Program-made: the position numbers and the translations under genes
Shown: positions 5,809 to 12,604 of the stretch, piece by piece
Layout of the letters: each line of letters starts with the position of its first letter
Position numbering within the stretch: the first letter of the stretch is position 1
Assembly: GCA_964634685.1 (NCBI GenBank)
Contig: CAZWLD010000028.1
Span: 1 to 30,901, forward strand
Direction of reading: 5' to 3'
From: CAZWLD01 sp964634685
Lineage (GTDB): Bacteria > Bacillota_I > Bacilli_A > Acholeplasmatales > JAEDCM01
DNA: 30,901 bases
The notes under the pieces: model-generated
What the model was told of the DNA's origin: nothing
Database searches by the model: none
Seen by the model: only the letters and a program-made list of their open reading frames with translations

Positions 5809-7161
5809 TTATTTTTTCGTATGGGATAATAAAGTTACAGTCTCCACATGTGTCGTATTTGGAAACATATCAAAGGTAGAAACCTCAATAGCCTCATAAC
5901 CATATTCCCTTAAATAAACCAAATCGCGCGCCATTGTGCGAACATTACAGGAAACATAAATCATCCTAGGTATTCCCATTTTTCCCACTGTATCGATAAA
6001 GCTACGCTCCATTCCCTTGCGTGGTGGATCACAAACAATCAAATCAATGTTTTTCTTTTCAACCAATTCATTGATTTTCTCTTCGCATGGACCATAAATA
6101 AAGGTCGCATTGTCGATTTTATTGATTTTTTTATTGTTATTAGCATTATCGACAGCTTCCTTGACAATTTCAATTCCATAAACATGTGATGCTTTTTTTG
6201 CTAAAAACAAAGAAATCGTTCCAATTCCACAGTAAGCATCAATAACATTCTCACTACCCGAAAGACAAGCATATTCTAAAACCTTTTGATATAAACGCTC
6301 GGTTTGATCATGATTGACTTGAAAAAAGGATTCTGGACTAATTTGGAATTTCAACCCAAGAAGGTCCTCCTCAAGATAAGGCTTCCCCCACAAAAGCTTT
6401 GAATATTCTCCAATATGGACATTATCATTGGCCGGCTGAAACGACAACATGACCGATTTAATCGAAGGAAATTTACCCACAAGCTTTGGCACAATAATTT
6501 CTTCTTTTTTCAAATAATTCGTATTCGTCACAAAGATAACCATGACCTCTTTCTTTTGATTCATGCGGATGATGACATGGCGAATACAGCCACGCTTGTC
6601 CTTCTCCTTATAAATTGGAATTCCCTCAATCTTAAAAATGCTTTTTAAAAAGGTAATTATCTCAAGCGCAATGTCCGGTTCAACTAAACATTTATTGATG
6701 TCCACAACCTTATGGGATTTCTCATTATAAAAGCCAGCGCGGATTTTTTGATTGTGAAACGAAAAATGAAATTCCAATTTATTACGATATTGAAATTCAT
6801 TTTTCATCCCAACACATTGATTAACTGGCACAATCACATTCGCAATTCTTTTTAAAGTTTCCTTTACTAAACTCGTTTTAAAATCAAGCGAGGTTTGATA
6901 ATCTAAATGCATTAAATTACAACCACCACATTCACCATAAAAAGGACATGGAGGGTTAATTCTTAGCGGACTTTTTTCATAAAAACGAATAACACGACCA
7001 CTACCAAAATTCTTTTTTAAATCCGTTATCTCAATTAAGGCTCTTTCGCCTTTCAAGGCATCAGGCACAAAAATCGGAAAGTTGTTCTCAAGCTTACAAA
7101 CACCTCTTCCCTCATAATCGATATCGACAAATTCAACCTTATATTGTTCATTAAGCTCCAT
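5809..7161 (-). CDS. rlmCD: 23S rRNA (uracil-5-)-methyltransferase, RlmD/RlmCD type
   Basis: This 450-residue protein transfers a methyl group from S-adenosylmethionine to C5 of uridine in 23S rRNA. It has an N-terminal TRAM-like domain (residues 1-60) and an iron-sulfur cluster site with Cys72, Cys78, Cys81 and Cys158. The RNA-binding strand region ends in SPESFFQVN (275-283). The SAM-binding motif DAYCGIG lies at 308-314, DPPRKG at 378-383 and the catalytic SCN at 404-406 (Cys405). Glu440 in HVE is the general base. Length and motif order fit the family. It is transcribed alone from its own promoter (7194-7222). Whether it modifies U747, U1939 or both cannot be told from sequence. Confidence 0.92.
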   Translation of the reverse strand: MELNEQYKVEFVDIDYEGRGVCKLENNFPIFVPDALKGERALIEITDLKKNFGSGRVIRFYEKSPLRINPPCPFYGECGGCNLMHLDYQTSLDFKTSLVKETLKRIANVIVPVNQCVGMKNEFQYRNKLEFHFSFHNQKIRAGFYNEKSHKVVDINKCLVEPDIALEIITFLKSIFKIEGIPIYKEKDKRGCIRHVIIRMNQKKEVMVIFVTNTNYLKKEEIIVPKLVGKFPSIKSVMLSFQPANDNVHIGEYSKLLWGKPYLEEDLLGLKFQISPESFFQVNHDQTERLYQKVLEYACLSGSENVIDAYCGIGTISLFLAKKASHVYGIEIVKEAVDNANNNKKINKIDNATFIYGPCEEKINELVEKKNIDLIVCDPPRKGMERSFIDTVGKMGIPRMIYVSCNVRTMARDLVYLREYGYEAIEVSTFDMFPNTTHVETVTLLSHTKK

Positions 7162-7193
7162 TTTTTATCATCCTTTCAAGTGCTTCCAAAATA

Positions 7194-7222
7194 ATTATAA
7201 AGCCTAAAGACCAATCATGCAA
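7194..7222 (-). promoter_or_regulatory. Promoter of the rRNA methyltransferase gene
   Basis: On the minus strand, TTGCAT (7222-7217) and TATAAT (7199-7194) are separated by 17 bases. The predicted start lies about 25 bases before the ATG, with AAAGGATG as ribosome binding site. Confidence 0.7.
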
Positions 7223-7228
7223 GCAAAT

Positions 7229-7256
7229 AAAAAAAATAGGGTGAATTTTCACCCTA
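7229..7256 (-). terminator. Intrinsic terminator of the EF-G-like gene
   Basis: On the minus strand, TAGGGTGAA (7256-7248) pairs with TTCACCCTA (7245-7237) around a two-base centre, followed by a T-run at 7236-7229. The stop codon TAG of the gene is the first part of the stem. Confidence 0.9.
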
Positions 7257-9302
7257 CATTTTACTGTCTTGAACAATTTTATCAATTAAATATTCAGGAA
7301 CCTCTTCATAGTGATCAAAATATCTTCTAAAATGACCATTTCCTTGCGTTAACGCCTTTAAGTCAATCGTGTATTTCAAAATCTCAGCCTCTGGAACTAA
7401 AGCCGTAACTAATTGAATGTCCTCACCAACTAGTGGCTCCATACCTAAAACACGACCACGACGCTTATTTAAATCACCGATTATATCACCAATATATTCG
7501 CTGCTTACTAAAACCTCAACCTTAATAATTGGCTCTAAAATCGTTGGCTTGCAAGTTTTTGTAGCTTCCTTGAAAGCTAAGGATGCGGCCATCTTGAACG
7601 CCAACTCCGAAGAATCAACTGGATGATATGATCCATCATATAAGGTTGCCTTCACATTAATAACCGGATAGCCCGCAAGAGGACCCTTAACGAAGGTTTC
7701 TCTTAGACCCTTCTCAACAGCTGGGAAGTAATTCTTTGGAACACTTCCACCAAAAACCTCCTCTTGGAATTCAAATTCATTTTCACTTGGCTCAAAGCGA
7801 ATCCAAACATCACCATATTGACCAGCTCCACCCGATTGCTTCTTATATTTACCCTGAGCGGAAGTCATCTTCTTGATAGTCTCACGATAAACAACCTTTG
7901 GATCATCCGTTTTCAAATTAACCTTGTAGATTCTCTTCATCTTATCAAAAACAAATCCAAGCTCGGTCAAGCCCTGACCACCAATTAATAATTGAGCCGT
8001 TTCACTGTTACGTTTAATTTCTAATGATGGATCCTCAAGCAACATCTTAGCTAAAGCTTGGCTCATCTTATCCTCATCCTTCTTTTGTTCCGGTTCAATT
8101 GCTAGATACATTGTAGGTAGAGGAATCTTAACCTTATCAAAGACAATTTTGCGCTTTGGATCACATAAAGTAAAGCCCGTCTCTAAATTAATCTTTGAGA
8201 ACATACCAATATCACCAGCATTTAGCCTTTGCGCTGGAAATTGCATTTTACCCATCAAGGTAAATAATAAATTTATTTTGATTGTTTGATCAACATTTGG
8301 CACATAAACATCCTGACCCTGCTCAATCGAACCACTGATAACCTTAAAAACATTGATTGTTCCTAGGAATGGATCAACAATTGTTTTAAAAATAATTGCA
8401 CTAAATGGATCCTCTGGCTTTACCTCAACAAGATTATTGTCTAAGGTATTGGCCATCTTTTCATTCTTTTCATTTGGCAAATAATTAACAATCATTTTAA
8501 GCAAAGTATTAACACCAATATTCTTAAGAGCTGAGCCAACTAAAACCGGCATCAAATCACCATTCGAAACACCAGTTTTTAAGCCTTCTTTAATTTCATC
8601 CTCCGTTAATTCTTCACCCATAAAATATTTATCTAATAAAGCCTCATCGGTTTCCGCAACCGACTCATTAATCATTGTTCGTAATTCTTCAATTTTTGGT
8701 CGTTTTTCTTCCCAAATTTCCGCATCCTGACATTTTCCAATGCTCTCATTATAAAGACGAGCCTTCATCTCAAGAACATTAACAAAGCCTTGGAAATCCT
8801 TCTCACGACCAATTGGCCAACAGAAAGGTACGGCCTTTTTTCCGAGCTTTTGACGGATATCCTCTAAAACATTTTCGAATTTGACATTTTCCTTATCCAT
8901 TTTATTAACATAAATCATCGTTGGAATGTGCTTTTTAATGAGCTTACGCCAAATTCGAACCGTTCCAACCTCAACACCCTTTGTCGCATCTAAAACTAAA
9001 ATCGCCGCATCCATAATCGCAAGATCATAATTTATTTCCGCTTCAAATTCATCACTACCTGGTGTGTCTAAAAAATTGATTTTAAAATCATGATAATAAA
9101 CCGGTAAAATTGAGGTGTTAAAGGAAGTTTGCTTACTTTGTTCCTCATCTAAATAATCGGAAATGGTATTCTTCTTTTCTACCTCTCCTTTTTGAGTTAT
9201 GCTCTTTCCTTGGAAAAGCAAGGATTCCGCAAGACTGGTTTTTCCACAGCCTAAATGTCCTAAAATACCAACAGTTTTCAAGTTTTCACGTTTATACTCC
9301 AT
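7254..9302 (-). CDS. EF-G2-like translational GTPase
   Basis: The 682-residue protein has the five-domain EF-G layout. The GTPase domain (1-270) has P-loop GHLGCGKTS (15-23), DTPG (79-82), NKMD (133-136) and a G5-like VGSALKN. Domain II spans about 300-380, III about 390-465, IV about 470-590 with QSGGAGQYGDVWI, and V the remainder, which ends the ribosome-binding part. The residue after DTPG is Ser83, where canonical EF-G has the catalytic His. The switch I motif is EEQSKQTSF rather than ERGITI. Both departures are typical of the EF-G2/EF-G-like subfamily rather than the main EF-G. Its exact ribosome role is not established. AAGGAGG precedes the ATG. Confidence 0.88.
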   Translation of the reverse strand: MEYKRENLKTVGILGHLGCGKTSLAESLLFQGKSITQKGEVEKKNTISDYLDEEQSKQTSFNTSILPVYYHDFKINFLDTPGSDEFEAEINYDLAIMDAAILVLDATKGVEVGTVRIWRKLIKKHIPTMIYVNKMDKENVKFENVLEDIRQKLGKKAVPFCWPIGREKDFQGFVNVLEMKARLYNESIGKCQDAEIWEEKRPKIEELRTMINESVAETDEALLDKYFMGEELTEDEIKEGLKTGVSNGDLMPVLVGSALKNIGVNTLLKMIVNYLPNEKNEKMANTLDNNLVEVKPEDPFSAIIFKTIVDPFLGTINVFKVISGSIEQGQDVYVPNVDQTIKINLLFTLMGKMQFPAQRLNAGDIGMFSKINLETGFTLCDPKRKIVFDKVKIPLPTMYLAIEPEQKKDEDKMSQALAKMLLEDPSLEIKRNSETAQLLIGGQGLTELGFVFDKMKRIYKVNLKTDDPKVVYRETIKKMTSAQGKYKKQSGGAGQYGDVWIRFEPSENEFEFQEEVFGGSVPKNYFPAVEKGLRETFVKGPLAGYPVINVKATLYDGSYHPVDSSELAFKMAASLAFKEATKTCKPTILEPIIKVEVLVSSEYIGDIIGDLNKRRGRVLGMEPLVGEDIQLVTALVPEAEILKYTIDLKALTQGNGHFRRYFDHYEEVPEYLIDKIVQDSKM

Positions 9303-9338
9303 TATATCTAGCCTCCTTGTAAACGCTTTCTTAAAACT

Positions 9339-9347
9339 ATTATAACA
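9339..9347 (-). promoter_or_regulatory. Extended -10 promoter of the EF-G2-like gene
   Basis: On the minus strand, TGTTATAAT (9347-9339) is an extended -10 element. The -35 region falls in the T-run of the preceding terminator and is a poor match, so the TG motif probably compensates. Confidence 0.55.
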
Positions 9348-9351
9348 TAAA

Positions 9352-9385
9352 AAAATAAAAAAAAACTAGTAATTTTACTTACTAG
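9352..9385 (-). terminator. Terminator of the zinc-ribbon membrane protein gene
   Basis: On the minus strand, CTAGTAA (9385-9379) pairs with TTACTAG (9372-9366) and is followed by a long T-run (9365-9352). It sits directly upstream of the EF-G2-like promoter. Confidence 0.85.
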
Positions 9386-9402
9386 AAAAATTTTTTTACA
9401 CA

Positions 9403-9723
9403 CTAGTGAAATTTATTTTTGCAATGAGGACAAATCATATCTTCCTTGCTCACCATTTTCTTACAATTAGGGCAAAAATAATTGTCATCAATCTTGATTT
9501 TTTGATGATTTTGAAAGTTCTCTAAATTATTTAACAAGGTTAATTCTCTTCTTCGGTTAATCAAGACAACAGTCAAAATAATCAAAACAACAAATCCAAC
9601 ACCCAAGGACACAAAGGTCGCGTAGATAAGCCAAACCTCTTTATTTGCTAAATACCAAACATAAAAGACAAAGGGACAAAGCATCACAATGCCAAGAATA
9701 ATCGTTCTTGTTTTTTCGCTCAT
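9403..9723 (-). CDS. Membrane protein with a C-terminal zinc ribbon
   Basis: From ATG 9723 the product is 106 residues. Two membrane helices are clear: RTIILGIVMLCPFVFYVWYL and, after a short loop, LIYATFVSLGVGFVVLIILT. A basic stretch (NRRREL) then leads to a C-terminal zinc ribbon with CPNC and CPHC. The start at 9723 has GGAG eight bases upstream. A longer frame from 9783 cannot be translated from this promoter, because the promoter boxes (9743-9771) lie inside it. The family is common in Bacillota as zinc-ribbon domain-containing membrane proteins of unknown function. It is divergently transcribed from the ECF S-component gene. Confidence 0.75.
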   Translation of the reverse strand: MSEKTRTIILGIVMLCPFVFYVWYLANKEVWLIYATFVSLGVGFVVLIILTVVLINRRRELTLLNNLENFQNHQKIKIDDNYFCPNCKKMVSKEDMICPHCKNKFH

Positions 9724-9742
9724 TTTATCAGCTCCATCTAGA

Positions 9743-9771
9743 AGTATATCATTTTTCCCTAAATATGTAAA
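9743..9771 (-). promoter_or_regulatory. Promoter of the zinc-ribbon membrane protein gene
   Basis: On the minus strand, TTTACA (9771-9766) and TATACT (9748-9743) are 17 bases apart, and the -10 is preceded by TGA (extended). Its position excludes the upstream ATG at 9783 as a start. Confidence 0.7.
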
Positions 9772-9782
9772 TGATTTCAACA

Positions 9783-9828
9783 CTGGTACTATTATTTTTT
9801 TAAAAACTGATACTTTAATGTATACCAG
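9783..9828. promoter_or_regulatory. Inverted repeat between divergent promoters
   Basis: CTGGTA (9783-9788) and TACCAG (9823-9828) are inverted, and ACTGGTAC / ACTGATAC (9782-9789, 9806-9813) form a direct repeat. They lie between the zinc-ribbon gene promoter and the -10 box (TATAAT, 9836-9841) of the ECF gene. They could be a shared operator, but the evidence is weak. Confidence 0.3.
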
Positions 9829-9861
9829 ATTCGACTATAATACTAGCGAGGTGTTAAAAAA

Positions 9862-10815
9862 ATGAAAAAGAGAAAAGTATTAACTATCTGTTTAATTGGT
9901 GTCTTTTCCGCTTTATGCTTTGCCAGTCTATACGTGAAAATTCCGATGCCATCCCCGGTTGGCCAACAAATGATCCATTTTGGAAATGCCATTACAATTG
10001 TCGTGGCCTTGATTTTTGGCCCAATTGTCGGCGGGCTATCCGGCGCTATCGGAATGACAATTTACGATTTATTAGATCCTATCTATATCACAAGCGCTCC
10101 GAAAACCTTTATTCTTAAGCTTGGTATTGGTTTAATTGCCGGCTTCGTCTTTATTTTTTTAAGAAAAAAGGAATTCCAAAAAATCAAATATTTTATCTTA
10201 GGCTTTGGTATTTTATTCCTTGGCGCCGGTTTAACAATTATGACCACAAGTCTTGTCAATAATAACATGTGTTTAATCAATGCCAAGGAAATATCAATCG
10301 TTGATGAAAAAATTGATTTAACGGATTATTCTAATGGAACATATTATCTTTCCCTAGATGGCGAGAAATACATTGTTAAAATTAAAGACGATAAAGTGAC
10401 TGCTAATAATTTAGAGATTACCGATAAGCTAATTACAAACGTATCCGCCAGCAAGGCCTTAATTACTAAAACCGCCATTACCTTCCACTGGGCATCATAT
10501 ATCTTCCCAATTATCCTTGGCGTCCTCTTAATTGTGACCTTCTTCTTTGTGAAGAGCTTACCTTATCTTCACACATCGGCCATCATCGCGTCAATCTGTG
10601 CTGTTATTTTTAACATAATTGGTGAATTTATCGGAAAATTTATCATGCAAATGATTATCGGTCAAGGCTTCACCGCCTCCATTATCAAGGCCTACGTAAG
10701 CCTTCCGGCCCCGATCATCAATGCTTGTTTGTGTGTTATTGTCATTGGAATTTTATTCCCATCATTACATCGAGCCTTTAAAATTGAAGATAAAGAATTA
10801 GAAGCTCAAGAATAA
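9862..10815 (+). CDS. ECF transporter S-component with an extra extracytoplasmic domain
   Basis: The 317-residue membrane protein is the substrate-binding S-component of an energy-coupling factor vitamin transporter; it would pair with a shared EcfAAT module encoded elsewhere. The N-terminal helices read LTICLIGVFSALCFASLYV, then a loop KIPMPSPVGQQMIHFGNA and a Gly-rich helix with IFGPIVGGLSGAIGM, all typical of the family. S-components usually have about 180-220 residues. Here a polar segment at about 135-195 (ISIVDEKIDLTDYSNGTYYL region) is inserted between helices. The substrate cannot be assigned. GAGGTG at 9848-9853 precedes the ATG, and the -10 box TATAAT (9836-9841) predicts a very short leader. 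A terminator follows. Confidence 0.82.
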   Translation: MKKRKVLTICLIGVFSALCFASLYVKIPMPSPVGQQMIHFGNAITIVVALIFGPIVGGLSGAIGMTIYDLLDPIYITSAPKTFILKLGIGLIAGFVFIFLRKKEFQKIKYFILGFGILFLGAGLTIMTTSLVNNNMCLINAKEISIVDEKIDLTDYSNGTYYLSLDGEKYIVKIKDDKVTANNLEITDKLITNVSASKALITKTAITFHWASYIFPIILGVLLIVTFFFVKSLPYLHTSAIIASICAVIFNIIGEFIGKFIMQMIIGQGFTASIIKAYVSLPAPIINACLCVIVIGILFPSLHRAFKIEDKELEAQE

Positions 10816-10819
10816 AAAT

Positions 10820-10868
10820 AGCTATGAATTTGCCTAACTTTAAATGTTAGGTTTTTTCATAGCTTTTT
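10820..10868 (+). terminator. Composite terminator of the ECF S-component gene
   Basis: An outer stem AGCTATG (10820-10826) / CATAGCT (10858-10864) encloses an inner stem CCTAAC (10833-10838) / GTTAGG (10846-10851), followed by TTTT. A related element with compensatory changes is at 27292-27335. Confidence 0.8.
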
Positions 10869-10887
10869 ATATATGTATAAAATAATG

Positions 10888-11133
10888 CTATTTAATGACT
10901 TCCCGTATTACTGACTTAGTTGAGCCTTTTCTAATTACAATTCCTTCTTGGCGTAATATATTCAAATGATATCGAATTGTTTTATCTGTAGTTTTTATAG
11001 CAACTGCTAATTCAAATATTGTTATTTTTGGATTTATTAATATCTGCTCTATTATTTGAGCAGAAATTTCTTCGCCCTTTTCTTTGCCCTTTTCTTTGCC
11101 CTTTTCTTTGCCCCTTTTATATTCATTAATATT
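10888..11133 (-). pseudogene. Remnant winged-helix C-terminus with a KEKG repeat
   Basis: An 81-codon open frame with no plausible ATG, GTG or TTG start ends at TAG 10890-10888. It begins right after an in-frame TAA (11136-11134). It encodes a repeated Lys-Gly-Lys-Glu stretch, from a 12-bp tandem repeat at about 11073-11118, then a winged-helix domain (ILINPKITIFELAVAIKTT, then TIRYHLNILRQEGIVIRKGS). This architecture is the tail of AlbA_2/Schlafen-type ATP-binding putative transcriptional regulators, known from many Bacillota. The N-terminal catalytic part is missing, so I read it as a truncated, inactive remnant. Confidence 0.65.
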
Positions 11134-11171
11134 TTATTGGTCATAAAGAAAAAAAGCATAATAGCCTTTTT

Positions 11172-11591
11172 CTATAGTGCTGAAATTTGATTAACAAGCT
11201 TTTCAATATCGCACATTTTAGCGCCATAGATATCCATATAGGAGTCCACAAACTCCATTTCACATTCATTAATCCATCGGCGAATTTGGGCCTTATTATT
11301 GACAATTAAAGCTACCTTGATGTGCGCTCTTGGATCCTTGCCATCAATAAATTTTTCAACTCCAGGCATTGTTTTTATTCCTGGTCTTCCATTTAAAATT
11401 TGCCAAATATAGCGATTATTAACAGTCATTTGACAATTATTCGGTAAGCGATAAAATCGACACAAATAAAGCTTACCATTGTGTTTAATTTCACAATCAT
11501 ACCATTTACCCTTCACGAATGTTACCTCTGATGTTGGGTATTCCTTGATAAAAGGCTCCATCAAGGCCTTTTTTTTCTTCAATCCAAACAT
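11172..11591 (-). CDS. Uncharacterised 139-aa protein downstream of an SDR-like gene
   Basis: No family is recognised. The protein is basic at the N-terminus (MFGLKKKKALMEPFIKEYP), then contains mixed strands (VTFVKGKWYDCEIKHNGKLY) and a helical C-terminus (AQIRRWINECEMEF). There is no signal peptide, membrane helix or cysteine cluster. Its binding site GAGG overlaps the stop codon of the epimerase-like gene, 10 bases upstream, so the two are co-transcribed and translated together. A weak hairpin with a T-run at about 11150-11170 may end the message. A shared pathway with the SDR is likely but unknown. Confidence 0.75.
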   Translation of the reverse strand: MFGLKKKKALMEPFIKEYPTSEVTFVKGKWYDCEIKHNGKLYLCRFYRLPNNCQMTVNNRYIWQILNGRPGIKTMPGVEKFIDGKDPRAHIKVALIVNNKAQIRRWINECEMEFVDSYMDIYGAKMCDIEKLVNQISAL

Positions 11592-11601
11592 TTTATCAAC
11601 C

Positions 11602-12498
11602 TCATTTTTTATAAGTCTTTACTAAATCCTGGCAAATATCCTCTAATGTCCTTTGCGGATAAAAATTTAACTCATCATCCATTTTTTTCGTATCTAGATA
11701 AAAGGAATTTACATCAAGATCGGTTTTAACTAAACGATAAGGTATTTCCCGATTAGACGCAATCTCCATCGTTTTAATAAACTCACCTAAGCTGATAGGA
11801 ATTCCATAGCCAATATTAAAGATCGATAGGCCATGATTTTTTTCTAAATATTGGCTCATGGCAATATTCGCTCTTGCCACATCATAGACATGAATATAAT
11901 CAAATTCTTGAGTTTTATCCTTGGATTTTGATAAAGCTAAATCAAGGTATTCTAATTCTTGATTCATCGCATCAATAACATTTTTTAAAAAAGGATTATC
12001 CAAGCCACAATTTACGCCCAAGGTAATACCATAACGTAAGATTCCAATATTGAAATTATGATTAGTTCGGTATAAATCCTTTAAAATTCCCTCAATGATA
12101 GCCAAAGCCTTACCGAATGGTGTATTCGGACTTAATACCTCATCCTCCGTTACCGGAATCGAATAAGGATTTCCATAAACTAAAAACGATGAATTAAAAA
12201 TAATCTTGCTTACCTCAAATTCCTTAGCCAATCTTAAAACATTGATGATTTTACTAACATTTTGATAAGCATCTAAAATATCATTGCTTCTTGTGTTTGC
12301 TAGATAATAAATTTCATAAATGTCTTCACTTAAAAATACTTCCTTTAAAGCCTCATAATTTGCAATATCAAGAACATAGGATTTACCATACAGTGATTTT
12401 TCACAATCGACTGAAATAACCTCACTCTCATCACTTAACAACATTTTGCACAAATTAGAGCCAATAAATCCTGCTCCGCCTAAAACTAAAACTGCCAT
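11602..12498 (-). CDS. NAD-dependent epimerase/dehydratase-like SDR lacking catalytic Tyr and Lys
   Basis: The 298-residue protein is an extended short-chain dehydrogenase related to UDP-glucose 4-epimerase. It has the Rossmann GGAGFIG (7-13), a cofactor strand YYLANTRS (64-71), NSS (102-104) with VYG nearby, and the late DYIHVYDVARA (200-210) and FNIGYG segments. The active-site YxxxK is altered: aligned to GalE SPYGKSKL, it reads TPFGKALA (126-133), so Phe128 replaces Tyr and Leu132 replaces Lys. A classic epimerase reaction is therefore unlikely; the cofactor site appears intact. A binding, sensing or unusual role is possible. GAGGTG precedes the ATG. Confidence 0.82.
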   Translation of the reverse strand: MAVLVLGGAGFIGSNLCKMLLSDESEVISVDCEKSLYGKSYVLDIANYEALKEVFLSEDIYEIYYLANTRSNDILDAYQNVSKIINVLRLAKEFEVSKIIFNSSFLVYGNPYSIPVTEDEVLSPNTPFGKALAIIEGILKDLYRTNHNFNIGILRYGITLGVNCGLDNPFLKNVIDAMNQELEYLDLALSKSKDKTQEFDYIHVYDVARANIAMSQYLEKNHGLSIFNIGYGIPISLGEFIKTMEIASNREIPYRLVKTDLDVNSFYLDTKKMDDELNFYPQRTLEDICQDLVKTYKK

Positions 12499-12511
12499 AA
12501 AATCACCTCAG

Positions 12512-12537
12512 AAAAAAAGAGAGCTCTTTACTCTCTC
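12512..12537 (-). terminator. Terminator within the left direct repeat
   Basis: On the minus strand, AGAGAG (12536-12531) pairs with CTCTCT (12523-12518), then T-run 12518-12512. It would end the SWIM-gene transcript, and it is a near copy of the ABC permease terminator at 14844-14870. Confidence 0.75.
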
Positions 12538-12584
12538 ATTTTATAATATTTTCTTCCATTATTCAACACTCTTTAAAGATTCAA
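12512..12584 (-). repeat. Left copy of a direct repeat (attachment-site-like)
   Basis: This 73-base stretch matches 14844-14918 almost perfectly, including a 34-base identical core (12543-12576 and 14877-14910) and similar terminator hairpins. The copy encodes the end of the ABC permease (ESLKSVE then TAA) with one silent difference, but no permease gene precedes it. The pair brackets the SWIM/antitoxin segment. Confidence 0.75.
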
Positions 12585-12604
12585 GAAACATCGTTTAATT
12601 ATTC

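Noticed and set aside
9724..9783. 20-residue N-terminal extension of the zinc-ribbon protein
   Set aside because: Both promoter boxes lie inside the extension, so it cannot be on the transcript.
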